64,000 bases of DNA from Massilia yuzhufengensis. Its GTDB lineage: Bacteria > Pseudomonadota > Gammaproteobacteria > Burkholderiales > Burkholderiaceae_D. Both the position numbers and the translations under genes were made by a program. The notes below the pieces were generated by a model. The model had not been told where the DNA came from, did not search any database, and saw nothing but the letters and a program-made list of their open reading frames with translations. The stretch lies in NCBI RefSeq assembly GCF_900112225.1, contig NZ_FOLD01000005.1, positions 124,001-188,000 on the forward strand, given 5' to 3'. Positions 11,206-18,292 of this stretch are shown here, one piece after another; position 1 is the first letter of the stretch; every line of letters starts with the position of its first letter.

Positions 11206-11387
11206 GGTCAATGGTCTCAATCTGGCTACCCGAATAAGTGGTCGAGCACGCAGGATAGGAAACCCGTGGTGAAATCCCGGTGAAATCCGGTGGATTTGCC
11301 ACAATCAAAGGAGAATCTTCACTGCGGCAAATGTCCCAGTAGCGGCTTGGTTATACTGTCGCCTGCCGCCACTAGAAAAGACGCCTG

Positions 11388-12011
11388 ATGCACGCTGAAC
11401 CAATTTCCCGCAGGATCCGTTCCCTGGTCCGCTCACTGCCCCGCACCGGTATCACACTCAGTGAGCTGATCCACCGCGTCGGCAACGACGGCCTGCTGAT
11501 CCTGACCGCCCTGCTCACCCTGGTGTTCCTGCTCCCGGTGTCGATCCCGGGCGTAAGCACCGTGTTTGGCGCCGCCATTCTGCTGATCGGCATGAGCCGC
11601 CTGTTCCGGCGCGAATTGTGGATTCCGGCGAAGCTGAAACACCGGATGATCGGGACCAGGAAATTGCGCCCGGTACTGCGCAAGGCCTTGCCCTGGCTGC
11701 AGAAGCTCGAGCGCGTGAGCCGTCCCAACCGTATCCAGTGGATGGTGGCGGAGGGCCCGGTCGAACGCCTGAACAACCTGTCGATCGTGCTGGGCGCCGT
11801 GCTGCTGATGATGCCCTTCGGCCTGATCCCGTTCAGCAACACCTTCCCGGCGGTGGCCTTGCTATTCCTTGCGATCGGGCTGCTGCAGCGCGACGGTGTC
11901 TGCGTGCTGCTGGGCTATATCAGCAACCTCGCCACCATCATCTATTTCGCCGCGCTCATCGGTGGTGGCGGCCTGGCCGTACGCGAAGCGCTCAATCGCC
12001 TGGCCGCCTGA
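11388..12011 (+). CDS. exoD: ExoD-family exopolysaccharide synthesis protein
   Basis: A 207-residue membrane protein with the ExoD pattern: an N-terminal cytoplasmic segment (GITLSELIHRVGNDGLLIL), two hydrophobic hairpins (about 35-65 and 130-185), and the motifs LPVSIPGVSTVFG and MMPFGLIPFSNTFPA. Members are linked to exopolysaccharide production in rhizobia; their biochemical activity is unknown. Its last 150 bases overlap, on the opposite strand, the extended 3' end of the LysR gene. Confidence 0.85.
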   Translation: MHAEPISRRIRSLVRSLPRTGITLSELIHRVGNDGLLILTALLTLVFLLPVSIPGVSTVFGAAILLIGMSRLFRRELWIPAKLKHRMIGTRKLRPVLRKALPWLQKLERVSRPNRIQWMVAEGPVERLNNLSIVLGAVLLMMPFGLIPFSNTFPAVALLFLAIGLLQRDGVCVLLGYISNLATIIYFAALIGGGGLAVREALNRLAA

Positions 12012-12905
12012 GTCCCAGCTGGGCGGGTTGCCGAATGCTGCCCTGAGCCAGGCTGCCAGCGCGCGCAGCTTGGTGGAAGGATTGCGGCCATCCGGGTGGG
12101 CGATGTAGATATATTCCTGCTCGGCGTCGATACCGATATCGATCACGCGCAGCGTCCCCTCCGCCAGCGCCCCGCTGACAATGAAGAGCGGCAGCAGGCT
12201 GACCCCCAGCCCTGCGATCGCCGCGTCGCGCATCATGTCGCCGTTGTTCAGGGCAGCCGCCAGCCGCCCCTGGACAATGCGGACATGGTCCTGCTGGCGA
12301 AAGCGCCAGTCGTCGCTCCCCCGGTTGGTATAGAAGATGCCGCGGTGCCCTTCCAGCTCGGCGGGCGTCGTGGGCACGCCATGGCGTTCGAGGTAGGCGG
12401 GAGCCGCGACCAGCACCCGGCGGCTGGCCGCCAGTGGCCAGGCGGTCAGGTAGGTGTCGCTCATCGGCCCGTGGCGGATGATGGCGTCGAAGCCATCCGA
12501 GCTGGCGTCCACCCTGCGGTCGTTCAGGTCGAGCGTAAGCTGGATGTCCGGATGCCGGGCCAGGAAGGCGTACAGCGCCGGGCCGAGATGCATGCGGCCG
12601 AAGGTGACCGGCGCCGAGATGCGCAGCGGCCCGCTGAGGGAGCCATGGCGCTCGGCCAGGTCCGATGCGGCTTCCTGCACTTCGCGCACGATGCGCCGGG
12701 CGCGCTCGAGAAAGGCGGCGCCGTCTTCGGTCACGCTGACCTTGCGGGTGGAACGCTGCAGCAGCCGGGTGCCGAGCGAGCGCTCGAGTTCCACCAGGCG
12801 GTCGCTCACGACTGAGCGCGCCACGCGCAGCCTGCGCGCCGCTTCGGTCAGCGAGCCGCATTCGGCCACACTCACAAAGGTGGCAATCCCCTCGAGTTTC
12901 ATCAT
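11862..12905 (-). CDS. LysR-family transcriptional regulator
   Basis: 347 residues. The N-terminal winged HTH is clear (LTEAARRLRVARSVVSDRLVELE, split as LTEAARRLRVARSVV and SDRLVELERSLGTRLLQR), followed by a LysR substrate-binding domain (PLRISAPVTFGRMHLGP). LysR proteins normally end near 300 residues; here a normal end at about residue 297 (AAWLRAAFG) is followed by roughly 50 extra residues that read antisense through the 3' end of exoD, implying loss of the original stop. It is divergent from the alpha/beta hydrolase and SDR genes and is their likely regulator. A TTCCCG-N11-CGGGAA inverted repeat lies just before its ATG. Confidence 0.85.
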   Translation of the reverse strand: MMKLEGIATFVSVAECGSLTEAARRLRVARSVVSDRLVELERSLGTRLLQRSTRKVSVTEDGAAFLERARRIVREVQEAASDLAERHGSLSGPLRISAPVTFGRMHLGPALYAFLARHPDIQLTLDLNDRRVDASSDGFDAIIRHGPMSDTYLTAWPLAASRRVLVAAPAYLERHGVPTTPAELEGHRGIFYTNRGSDDWRFRQQDHVRIVQGRLAAALNNGDMMRDAAIAGLGVSLLPLFIVSGALAEGTLRVIDIGIDAEQEYIYIAHPDGRNPSTKLRALAAWLRAAFGNPPSWDSGGQAIERFAYGQAATTDERGEIDDGGEVADIAQQHADTVALQQPDRKE

Positions 12906-12914
12906 TGTTCGGCG

Positions 12915-12937
12915 TTCCCGGAAAGCTGGTGCGGGAA
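12915..12937. promoter_or_regulatory. Candidate LysR-type operator (T-N11-A class)
   Basis: TTCCCG and its exact complement CGGGAA are separated by 11 bases, the geometry of classic LysR boxes. The site starts 10 bases upstream of the LysR ATG in the LysR/hydrolase divergent region, where autorepression would be expected. Confidence 0.45.
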
Positions 12938-13038
12938 TTGGTGGCTACTCCGCCCAAACATACTAAACCATACTGGATTGACTCCCAAGGGCAATGCGAA
13001 GGCCGACCGGCCTTCCCCTTTCGGGCGAGGAATCCATC

Positions 13039-13947
13039 ATGTTCAAGTTCATCTCGGGTGCGGCGCTTGCCATGGCCCTTGCGCTGCCCGCTGCTGCGGA
13101 AGTCCAGCCCTTCCCCTCGTCGTTCCAGGCAAAACAGGTCCAGGCCGAAGGCGCGACGCTCCATGTCATGGTCGGCGGCAAAGGCCCTGCGGTGGTGCTC
13201 CTGCACGGCTTCGGCGATACCGGCGCCATGTGGTCTCCGCTTGCCGCCCGGCTGGCGGCGAAGCACACCGTGGTCGTTCCCGACCTGCGCGGCATGGGGC
13301 TGTCGTCCCATCCCGACGGCGGCTACGACAAATGGACCCAGGCCGGCGACATCCGCACTGTCCTGACCCGGCTGGGCATCGACCGGGCGGCGATCGTCGG
13401 CCATGACATCGGCACCATGGTCGCATTCGCCTATGCGGCCCGCTACCCTGAAAAAACCGAGCGCCTGGTGGTGATGGATGCCCCGGTGCCGGGCGTCGGG
13501 CCCTGGGACGAGCTTGTGCGCAATCCGCTGCTGTGGCACTTCTCCTTCGGCGGGCCGGATGCCGAGCGCCTGGTGGCCGGACGCGAGCGCATCTACCTCG
13601 ACCGCTTCTGGAACGAGTTCGCGGGCGACCCGGCGAAGGTGGACGAGGCCACGCGCGCCTACTACGCCGCCCTCTACGCCCGTCCCGGCGCCATGCGTTC
13701 GGCCTTCGCCCAGTTCCGCAATTTTCCGAAAGACGGCGAGGACAACCGCAAGGCCCTCTCCGGCCGCAAGCTCGGCATGCCGGTCCTGGCCATCGGCGGC
13801 GCCAAGTCCTTCGGCGCGACCCAGGCGGCCGTCATGCGGCACGCCGCCGGAGACGTCACCGAAGTCGTCATTCCGGACGCCGGCCACTGGCTGATGGAAG
13901 AGGCGCCCGCCGCCACCATCGCCGCCGTCCAGCAATTCATCGATTGA
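13039..13947 (+). CDS. Secreted alpha/beta hydrolase (epoxide hydrolase/haloalkane dehalogenase-like)
   Basis: 302 residues from the ATG at 13039, chosen because GGCGAGGAATCC precedes it and a signal peptide follows (LAMALALPAAAE). The fold shows the HGFGDTG oxyanion loop, and the nucleophile elbow is G-H-D-I-G, so the nucleophile is Asp rather than Ser. That is the signature of epoxide hydrolases and haloalkane dehalogenases. The catalytic His is in DAGHWLMEEAP near the C terminus. It is followed after 34 bases by an SDR dehydrogenase and is divergent from a LysR regulator, suggesting a small inducible detoxification or catabolic unit. The substrate is unknown. Confidence 0.82.
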   Translation: MFKFISGAALAMALALPAAAEVQPFPSSFQAKQVQAEGATLHVMVGGKGPAVVLLHGFGDTGAMWSPLAARLAAKHTVVVPDLRGMGLSSHPDGGYDKWTQAGDIRTVLTRLGIDRAAIVGHDIGTMVAFAYAARYPEKTERLVVMDAPVPGVGPWDELVRNPLLWHFSFGGPDAERLVAGRERIYLDRFWNEFAGDPAKVDEATRAYYAALYARPGAMRSAFAQFRNFPKDGEDNRKALSGRKLGMPVLAIGGAKSFGATQAAVMRHAAGDVTEVVIPDAGHWLMEEAPAATIAAVQQFID

Positions 13948-13981
13948 TCCGCTTGCTTACTCACTTTTCAAAGGAATCACC

Positions 13982-14746
13982 ATGAACCGTTTGACCAACA
14001 AAGTCGCCCTCATCACGGGCGCCAGCGCCGGCATCGGCCGCGCCACCGCCATCCTGTTCGCCGCCGAAGGAGCAAAGCTCGTGGTCGGCGCCCGCCGCAA
14101 GGAAGAGCTGGACGCGCTGGTGGCCGAGATCGAAGCTGGCGGCGGCCAGGCCGTCGGCCTCGCAGGCGACGTGCGCTCGGAAGACTATGCGCGGGCCCTG
14201 GTGGCGCTGGCCGTCAGTACCTACGACCGGCTCGATATCGCCTTCAACAATGCCGGCGTGCTGGGGGAAGGCGGACCTTCCACCGGGGTGTCGGAAGCCG
14301 GCTGGAACGACGCGCTGGCGATCAACCTCACGGGCTCCTTCCTGGGCGCCAAACACCAGATCGCCCAGATGCTCAAGCATGGCGGCGGCTCGCTGATCTT
14401 CACCTCGACCTTTGTCGGCCATACCGCCGCCTTCCCGGGCGTGGCCGCCTATGCTGCCAGCAAATCGGGGCTGATCGGACTGACGCAGGCACTGGCCACC
14501 GAGTTCGGGCCGGACAATATCCGCGTCAACGCCATCCTGCCCGGCGCCGTCGATACCGCGATGTACCGCGAGATGAACGATACGCCCGACAAGACGGCCT
14601 ATATCACCGGGCTGCACGCCCTGAAACGGGTGGGCTCGCCCGAAGAGGTGGCGCGCTCGGTGCTCTACCTGGCCTCGGACGATGCGAGTTTCGTGACCGG
14701 CACCGCGTCGCTGGTCGATGGCGGGGTGTCGATCGCGCGACCCTGA
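13982..14746 (+). CDS. Short-chain dehydrogenase/reductase
   Basis: 254 residues, classical SDR. The cofactor motif TGASAGIG is at 12-19, NNAG at about 89-92, the catalytic Ser lies in IFTSTF near 141, and YAASK (Tyr about 157, Lys about 161) completes the active site; the C terminus ends in VDGGVSIARP. An Arg in the segment GARRKEE after the second strand favours NADP(H). The start is preceded by AAAGGAATCACC. It is probably co-transcribed with the alpha/beta hydrolase 34 bases upstream. The substrate cannot be deduced. Confidence 0.88.
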   Translation: MNRLTNKVALITGASAGIGRATAILFAAEGAKLVVGARRKEELDALVAEIEAGGGQAVGLAGDVRSEDYARALVALAVSTYDRLDIAFNNAGVLGEGGPSTGVSEAGWNDALAINLTGSFLGAKHQIAQMLKHGGGSLIFTSTFVGHTAAFPGVAAYAASKSGLIGLTQALATEFGPDNIRVNAILPGAVDTAMYREMNDTPDKTAYITGLHALKRVGSPEEVARSVLYLASDDASFVTGTASLVDGGVSIARP

Positions 14747-14748
14747 CC

Positions 14749-15477
14749 CTACAGCCCGAGCTGCCCCAGGATCGCATCCTTGATTTCCTGCAGCGCCGGC
14801 TGCGACACCTTGCGCGGATGCGGCTGCGCGATCGCGAACACCGACTGGATCGTGGTCGGGCGCGGCGACAGCACCACCACGCGGTCGGCCAGGTAGATCG
14901 CCTCTTCCACGTCGTGGGTGATCAGGATGACCGTGTGGCGCTCTTCGCGCAGGATGCGCAGCAGCTCGTTGCGCATCTTCAGGGCCGTGAGCGCATCCAG
15001 CGCCGAAAATGGCTCGTCCATGAACAGGATGTCGGGCTTCACCGCCAGCGCCCGCGCGATCTCCACGCGCTTGAGCATGCCGCCCGAGAGCTCGTGCGGG
15101 TAGGCCTTCTCGAAGCCCTTCAGGCCCACCACGTCGGCGTAGTGGTCGGCGCTCGCCTCTTTCGCCGCCTGGTCCTTGCCCGACAGGCCGAACATCAGGT
15201 TTTCCTGCACCGTCAGCCACGGGAACACGGAGCCATGCTGCGAGATGACGATGGCATTGGGCGTGGGCCGCGTCACCGCCTGGCCGTCGATCGCGACCGA
15301 CCCGCTGTCCGGATGCTCGAAGCCGGCCAGCAGTTTCATGAGGGTCGACTTGCCGCAGCCGGAGGGGCCGACGATGGCCACGAATTCGCCCGGCGCCACG
15401 GCCAGGTCGATGCCGTCGACCACCGGCAGGGAGCGGAACTGCTTGCGTACGCCGCTGACAAGAATCTTAGCGTCCAT
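14749..15477 (-). CDS. ABC transporter ATP-binding protein, NrtD/SsuB/TauB type
   Basis: 242 residues with Walker A GPSGCGKST (37-45), a Q-loop region, signature LSGGM, Walker B ILFMDEP and the H-loop ITHDVEEA. It belongs to the nitrate/sulfonate/taurine importer ATPase group. It is the last gene of a five-gene operon, and its start overlaps the permease stop by 11 bases. It would energise the permease encoded just upstream, with the NrtA-like binding protein at the head of the operon supplying the ligand. Confidence 0.92.
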   Translation of the reverse strand: MDAKILVSGVRKQFRSLPVVDGIDLAVAPGEFVAIVGPSGCGKSTLMKLLAGFEHPDSGSVAIDGQAVTRPTPNAIVISQHGSVFPWLTVQENLMFGLSGKDQAAKEASADHYADVVGLKGFEKAYPHELSGGMLKRVEIARALAVKPDILFMDEPFSALDALTALKMRNELLRILREERHTVILITHDVEEAIYLADRVVVLSPRPTTIQSVFAIAQPHPRKVSQPALQEIKDAILGQLGL

Positions 15478-16228
15478 AACGCCACCTCACCTGTTTGAGT
15501 CCTTCAAGACGGCGCATCAGCGCATCGATGCCCAGGCCGATCAGCCCGATGATGATCATCGCCGCCACCACCAGGTCGTAGCGGTTGCCCGCATTACGCG
15601 AATCCATGATCAGGTAGCCCAGCCCCGAGCGCAGCGCGATCATCTCGGCCGCGACCACCACCAGCCAGGCCACCCCAAGGCCGATGCGCATGCCGGTCAG
15701 GACCTCGGGCAGCACGGCCGGCACGATCACCTGGCGGAACAGGCGCGCGCGCGAGACGCCGAAGTTCTCGGCGGCGCGCAGGTAGCGCGCATCGATGGTG
15801 TGCACGCCGGCGGCGGTCTGCACGATCATCGGGAACACCGAGGCCAGGAAAATCAGGAAGATCGGCGACATGTCGCCCACGCCGAACCACAGGATCGCGA
15901 TCGGGATCCAGGCGATCGGCGAGATCGGGCGCAGGATCTGGAATACCGGGTTCAGGGTGCGGTAGGCGGCGTCGACGCGGCCCATCCACAGGCCGAGCGG
16001 CACCGCGCACAGCAGCGCGAGCAGGAAGCCGGTGGCCACGCGCCCCAGCGAAGCGGCGATGTGTTCCCACAGCGTGCCGTCGTCGACCAGCTCCATGGTG
16101 CCGGTCACCACCTGCAGCGGTGTCGGGAAGATCACGCTCTCGGTCTGCACCACGACGATCCACCAGATCGCGACGATGGCCGTGAGCACCAGCAGCGGGG
16201 GCCAGATCCTGTTCAGTCTATCCATCAT
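15467..16228 (-). CDS. ABC transporter permease, SsuC/TauC/NrtB type
   Basis: 253 residues with about six membrane helices and the binding-protein-dependent permease EAA-like loop (AENFGVSRARLFRQVIVPAVL, split: AENFGVSRARLF then RQVIVPAVLPEVLTG). It belongs to the nitrate/sulfonate/bicarbonate importer permease family in the inner membrane. It starts immediately after the stop of the cupredoxin-like gene (two adjacent ATGs at 16228 and 16225) and overlaps the ATPase start. The tight packing shows that all five genes act together. Confidence 0.92.
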   Translation of the reverse strand: MMDRLNRIWPPLLVLTAIVAIWWIVVVQTESVIFPTPLQVVTGTMELVDDGTLWEHIAASLGRVATGFLLALLCAVPLGLWMGRVDAAYRTLNPVFQILRPISPIAWIPIAILWFGVGDMSPIFLIFLASVFPMIVQTAAGVHTIDARYLRAAENFGVSRARLFRQVIVPAVLPEVLTGMRIGLGVAWLVVVAAEMIALRSGLGYLIMDSRNAGNRYDLVVAAMIIIGLIGLGIDALMRRLEGLKQVRWRYGR

Positions 16229-16648
16229 TTATGCGTTGTCCTTCATTAGGGAGTGGAAGCGCCAGCGCAGGCGCGCCAGGCCCGCGCCGGGCGCTTCCTC
16301 GACCAGCACCGTCATCTTGCCGCTGGCGTGGGCGGTGCAGTCGAAAGGATGTTCGCCGGCTTGCGCGAACGGCAGGCGGAAGTCCTGGCCCGGCATGATC
16401 AGGACGGGGCCGAACATCTGCGGCACCGTGTCGCTGTTGCGCAGCAGGAGCACGTCGCGCACGCCCAGCGTCAGGGTGACCTGTTCGGGCAGGATGGCGG
16501 CCTGGTCGCCCTTCATGCGGCGCTCCCAGGTGCCCTTGGGAATTTCGAACAGCTGGTCGCGCGAGGCCGCCTGCAGCGGCGCAAAGGCCGCCCAGGCGAG
16601 CGCTGCAAGCAGTGCCAGCACTGCACCGATACCGATGCGTTTTCCCAT
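16229..16648 (-). CDS. Exported plastocyanin-like cupredoxin domain protein
   Basis: 139 residues: an N-terminal signal or anchor helix (GIGAVLALLAALAWAAFAP) followed by a single cupredoxin-like beta domain. The C-terminal ligand loop C-T-A-H-A-S-G-K-M has the plastocyanin spacing Cys-x2-His-x4-Met. The usual first histidine, expected in the loop NSDTVPQMFG, is replaced by Gln, so a standard type-1 copper site is incomplete. Its start abuts the stop of the Sco gene with no gap. Copper binding or delivery in the periplasm is the likely role, inferred from the fold and the Sco neighbour. Confidence 0.75.
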   Translation of the reverse strand: MGKRIGIGAVLALLAALAWAAFAPLQAASRDQLFEIPKGTWERRMKGDQAAILPEQVTLTLGVRDVLLLRNSDTVPQMFGPVLIMPGQDFRLPFAQAGEHPFDCTAHASGKMTVLVEEAPGAGLARLRWRFHSLMKDNA

Positions 16649-17224
16649 CTACTCGGCCGCCAGCACGTTCACGTCGTGCACGATGTCGTCGGCCGGCCGG
16701 CCGAACGGCAGCAGCGCGCGCAGCATGCCCTTCTTGTCGATGAAGTAGAGGTAGGATGAGTGCCCCACCTGGTATTCAAGCTTGCTGTCGCCCATTGGGT
16801 GCCTGGTGGCCGTGATGCCGTAATCCTTGCGGATCGCCGCCATCTGTTCTAGCGTGCCGGTGATGCCGATAAAACGTTTGTCGAACTGCGCCAGGTAGGT
16901 TTTCAGGCGCGCCGGGGTGTCGCGTTCCGGGTCGACCGAAATGAACAGCACCTGCATCCGCTCCGCGTGCGGGCCCAGCTTCTGCTGCGCCTGCGCCAGC
17001 GCCGCCAGGGTGGCCGGGCACACGGCGGCGCAATGGGTGAAGCCGAATTCCACCACCACCACCCGGCCGCGCAGCGCGGACAGGCGGAAGTCGCTGCCAT
17101 CGGCTGCCTTCAGGGCGATCTCGGGCGCGGCCCGCGCCGGCGAGAACACGCCGGACTTCAGCACCGGCGCGGCCTGCGCCGTGGCGCCGCACAGCAGCAG
17201 CGCGGCCAGCCATGCGCGCTTCAC
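16649..17224 (-). CDS. SCO1/SenC-family copper chaperone / thiol-disulfide protein
   Basis: 191 residues from a GTG start at 17224, which overlaps the upstream stop (GTGA). An N-terminal signal peptide (LAALLLCGATAQA) leads to a thioredoxin-like Sco domain with the copper-binding Cys pair C-A-A-V-C (THCAAVCPATL), SVDPERDTP, and the conserved distal His in YQVGHSSYLYFID. Sco proteins deliver copper to cytochrome oxidase or act as periplasmic reductants. The frame is open far upstream, but that extension is antisense-like shadow of the binding-protein gene. Here it sits inside an ABC importer operon rather than beside oxidase genes. Confidence 0.9.
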   Translation of the reverse strand: MKRAWLAALLLCGATAQAAPVLKSGVFSPARAAPEIALKAADGSDFRLSALRGRVVVVEFGFTHCAAVCPATLAALAQAQQKLGPHAERMQVLFISVDPERDTPARLKTYLAQFDKRFIGITGTLEQMAAIRKDYGITATRHPMGDSKLEYQVGHSSYLYFIDKKGMLRALLPFGRPADDIVHDVNVLAAE

Positions 17225-18237
17225 AGCGCCACCTTGACGGGCCGGATATTCTTGACAAAACTCTCGTCCACGTACTGCTCGTAGGCCACCGGGCGCTTGA
17301 GCGTGCCCGCTTCGATCGACAGTTTCATCAGCTCGTCGAATTCCGGACGCAGCATGCGCAGGTCGCCGTAGGTCACGCGGTCGGCCGGGTTCTCCATGAC
17401 GAACTTGATGATGTTCGGGTCCTGGTTGAAGAACTTGCGGTTGGAGGCAATCGTTGCCGCCTTGCTGCGGTTGGCGGGCGCGGCGTCGAGCCAGGTGCCG
17501 GCGGCCTGCACGTAGTTCACCAGTTCCTGCACCAGCGGGCGGTTGGTCTTGATCAGTTCTTCGCGCACCGTCAGCACGCAGCAGATGTAGTTGCGCCACT
17601 CGGTGCGCGTCATCGACAGCGGACGCGCATAGCCGGCGCGCTGGGCGGCGGCGCCGAAGGGCTCGCCGGTGCAGTAGCCATCGACGGCCTTGGCGTACAG
17701 CGCGGCCGGCATGTCGGGCGGCGCCATCTCGATGATCTGCAGGTCTTTCGGCGACATGCCTTCGCGCGCCAGCATCTTGCGCAGGAACAGGAAGTCGACC
17801 GCGAAGCGGCTCGGGATGGCGATGCGCTTGCCGCGCAGGTCGGCGAATTTCTTGTACGGCGAATCAAGGCGCACCATGATCACCGCGCCCGAGCGGTGCC
17901 CGAGCGAGACGATCTTGAGCGGGATGCGCTTGTCGGTCAGGTCCATCACCAGGGGCGCGAGCATGTAGGCGGCCTGGATGCGGCCGGTCATGAGCGACTC
18001 CTTGATCTCCGGCCACCCGGAATACTTGCTGTACTCGAAGGCGGTGAAGGGCGCGTCGGGCTTGCCGTCGGCCGCAGCCTTGGCCTTGCAGGCGATCGGC
18101 AGGGTCAGGTTGCAGGTGACGGGCAGGCCGCCCACCACCAGCGGCGCCGGCGCGGCGCGGGCCGTGCCAATGCCTGCCAGCGGCAGGGCCAGTGCGCCGC
18201 CAATCAGCTGGCGGCGGCGCGTAGAATGCTCATGCAT
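17221..18237 (-). CDS. NrtA/SsuA-like ABC substrate-binding protein
   Basis: 338 residues with a Tat-type leader (RRRQLIGGALALPLAGIG), so a periplasmic solute receptor. The fold is of the NMT1/nitrate-sulfonate type: GLPVTCNLTLPIA, then LRGKRIAIPSRFAVDF and DGYCTGEPFGAAAQ. It contains several cysteines (TCNLTLPIAC, GYCTGEP, YICCVL), more than usual for an exported receptor. It heads the operon with Sco, cupredoxin, permease and ATPase. A ribosome site GGAAG lies 7 bases before its ATG, embedded in a 14-bp palindrome. The ligand is unknown; the copper-protein neighbours suggest something copper-related. Confidence 0.85.
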   Translation of the reverse strand: MHEHSTRRRQLIGGALALPLAGIGTARAAPAPLVVGGLPVTCNLTLPIACKAKAAADGKPDAPFTAFEYSKYSGWPEIKESLMTGRIQAAYMLAPLVMDLTDKRIPLKIVSLGHRSGAVIMVRLDSPYKKFADLRGKRIAIPSRFAVDFLFLRKMLAREGMSPKDLQIIEMAPPDMPAALYAKAVDGYCTGEPFGAAAQRAGYARPLSMTRTEWRNYICCVLTVREELIKTNRPLVQELVNYVQAAGTWLDAAPANRSKAATIASNRKFFNQDPNIIKFVMENPADRVTYGDLRMLRPEFDELMKLSIEAGTLKRPVAYEQYVDESFVKNIRPVKVAL

Positions 18238-18250
18238 GGAAACGCTTCCA
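18237..18250. promoter_or_regulatory. LacI/CRE-like palindrome over the ribosome site of the binding-protein gene
   Basis: TGGAAACGCTTCCA has TGGAA/TTCCA arms around a central CG, resembling LacI-family operators (AAnCGnTT core). It covers the Shine-Dalgarno and touches the start codon of the 17221-18237 gene. It could equally act as an RNA hairpin hiding the ribosome site, or be chance. Confidence 0.25.
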
Positions 18251-18292
18251 AATTCGTGGTTCGGGCCATTCTAGCACCCGGATAAAAAGCAA

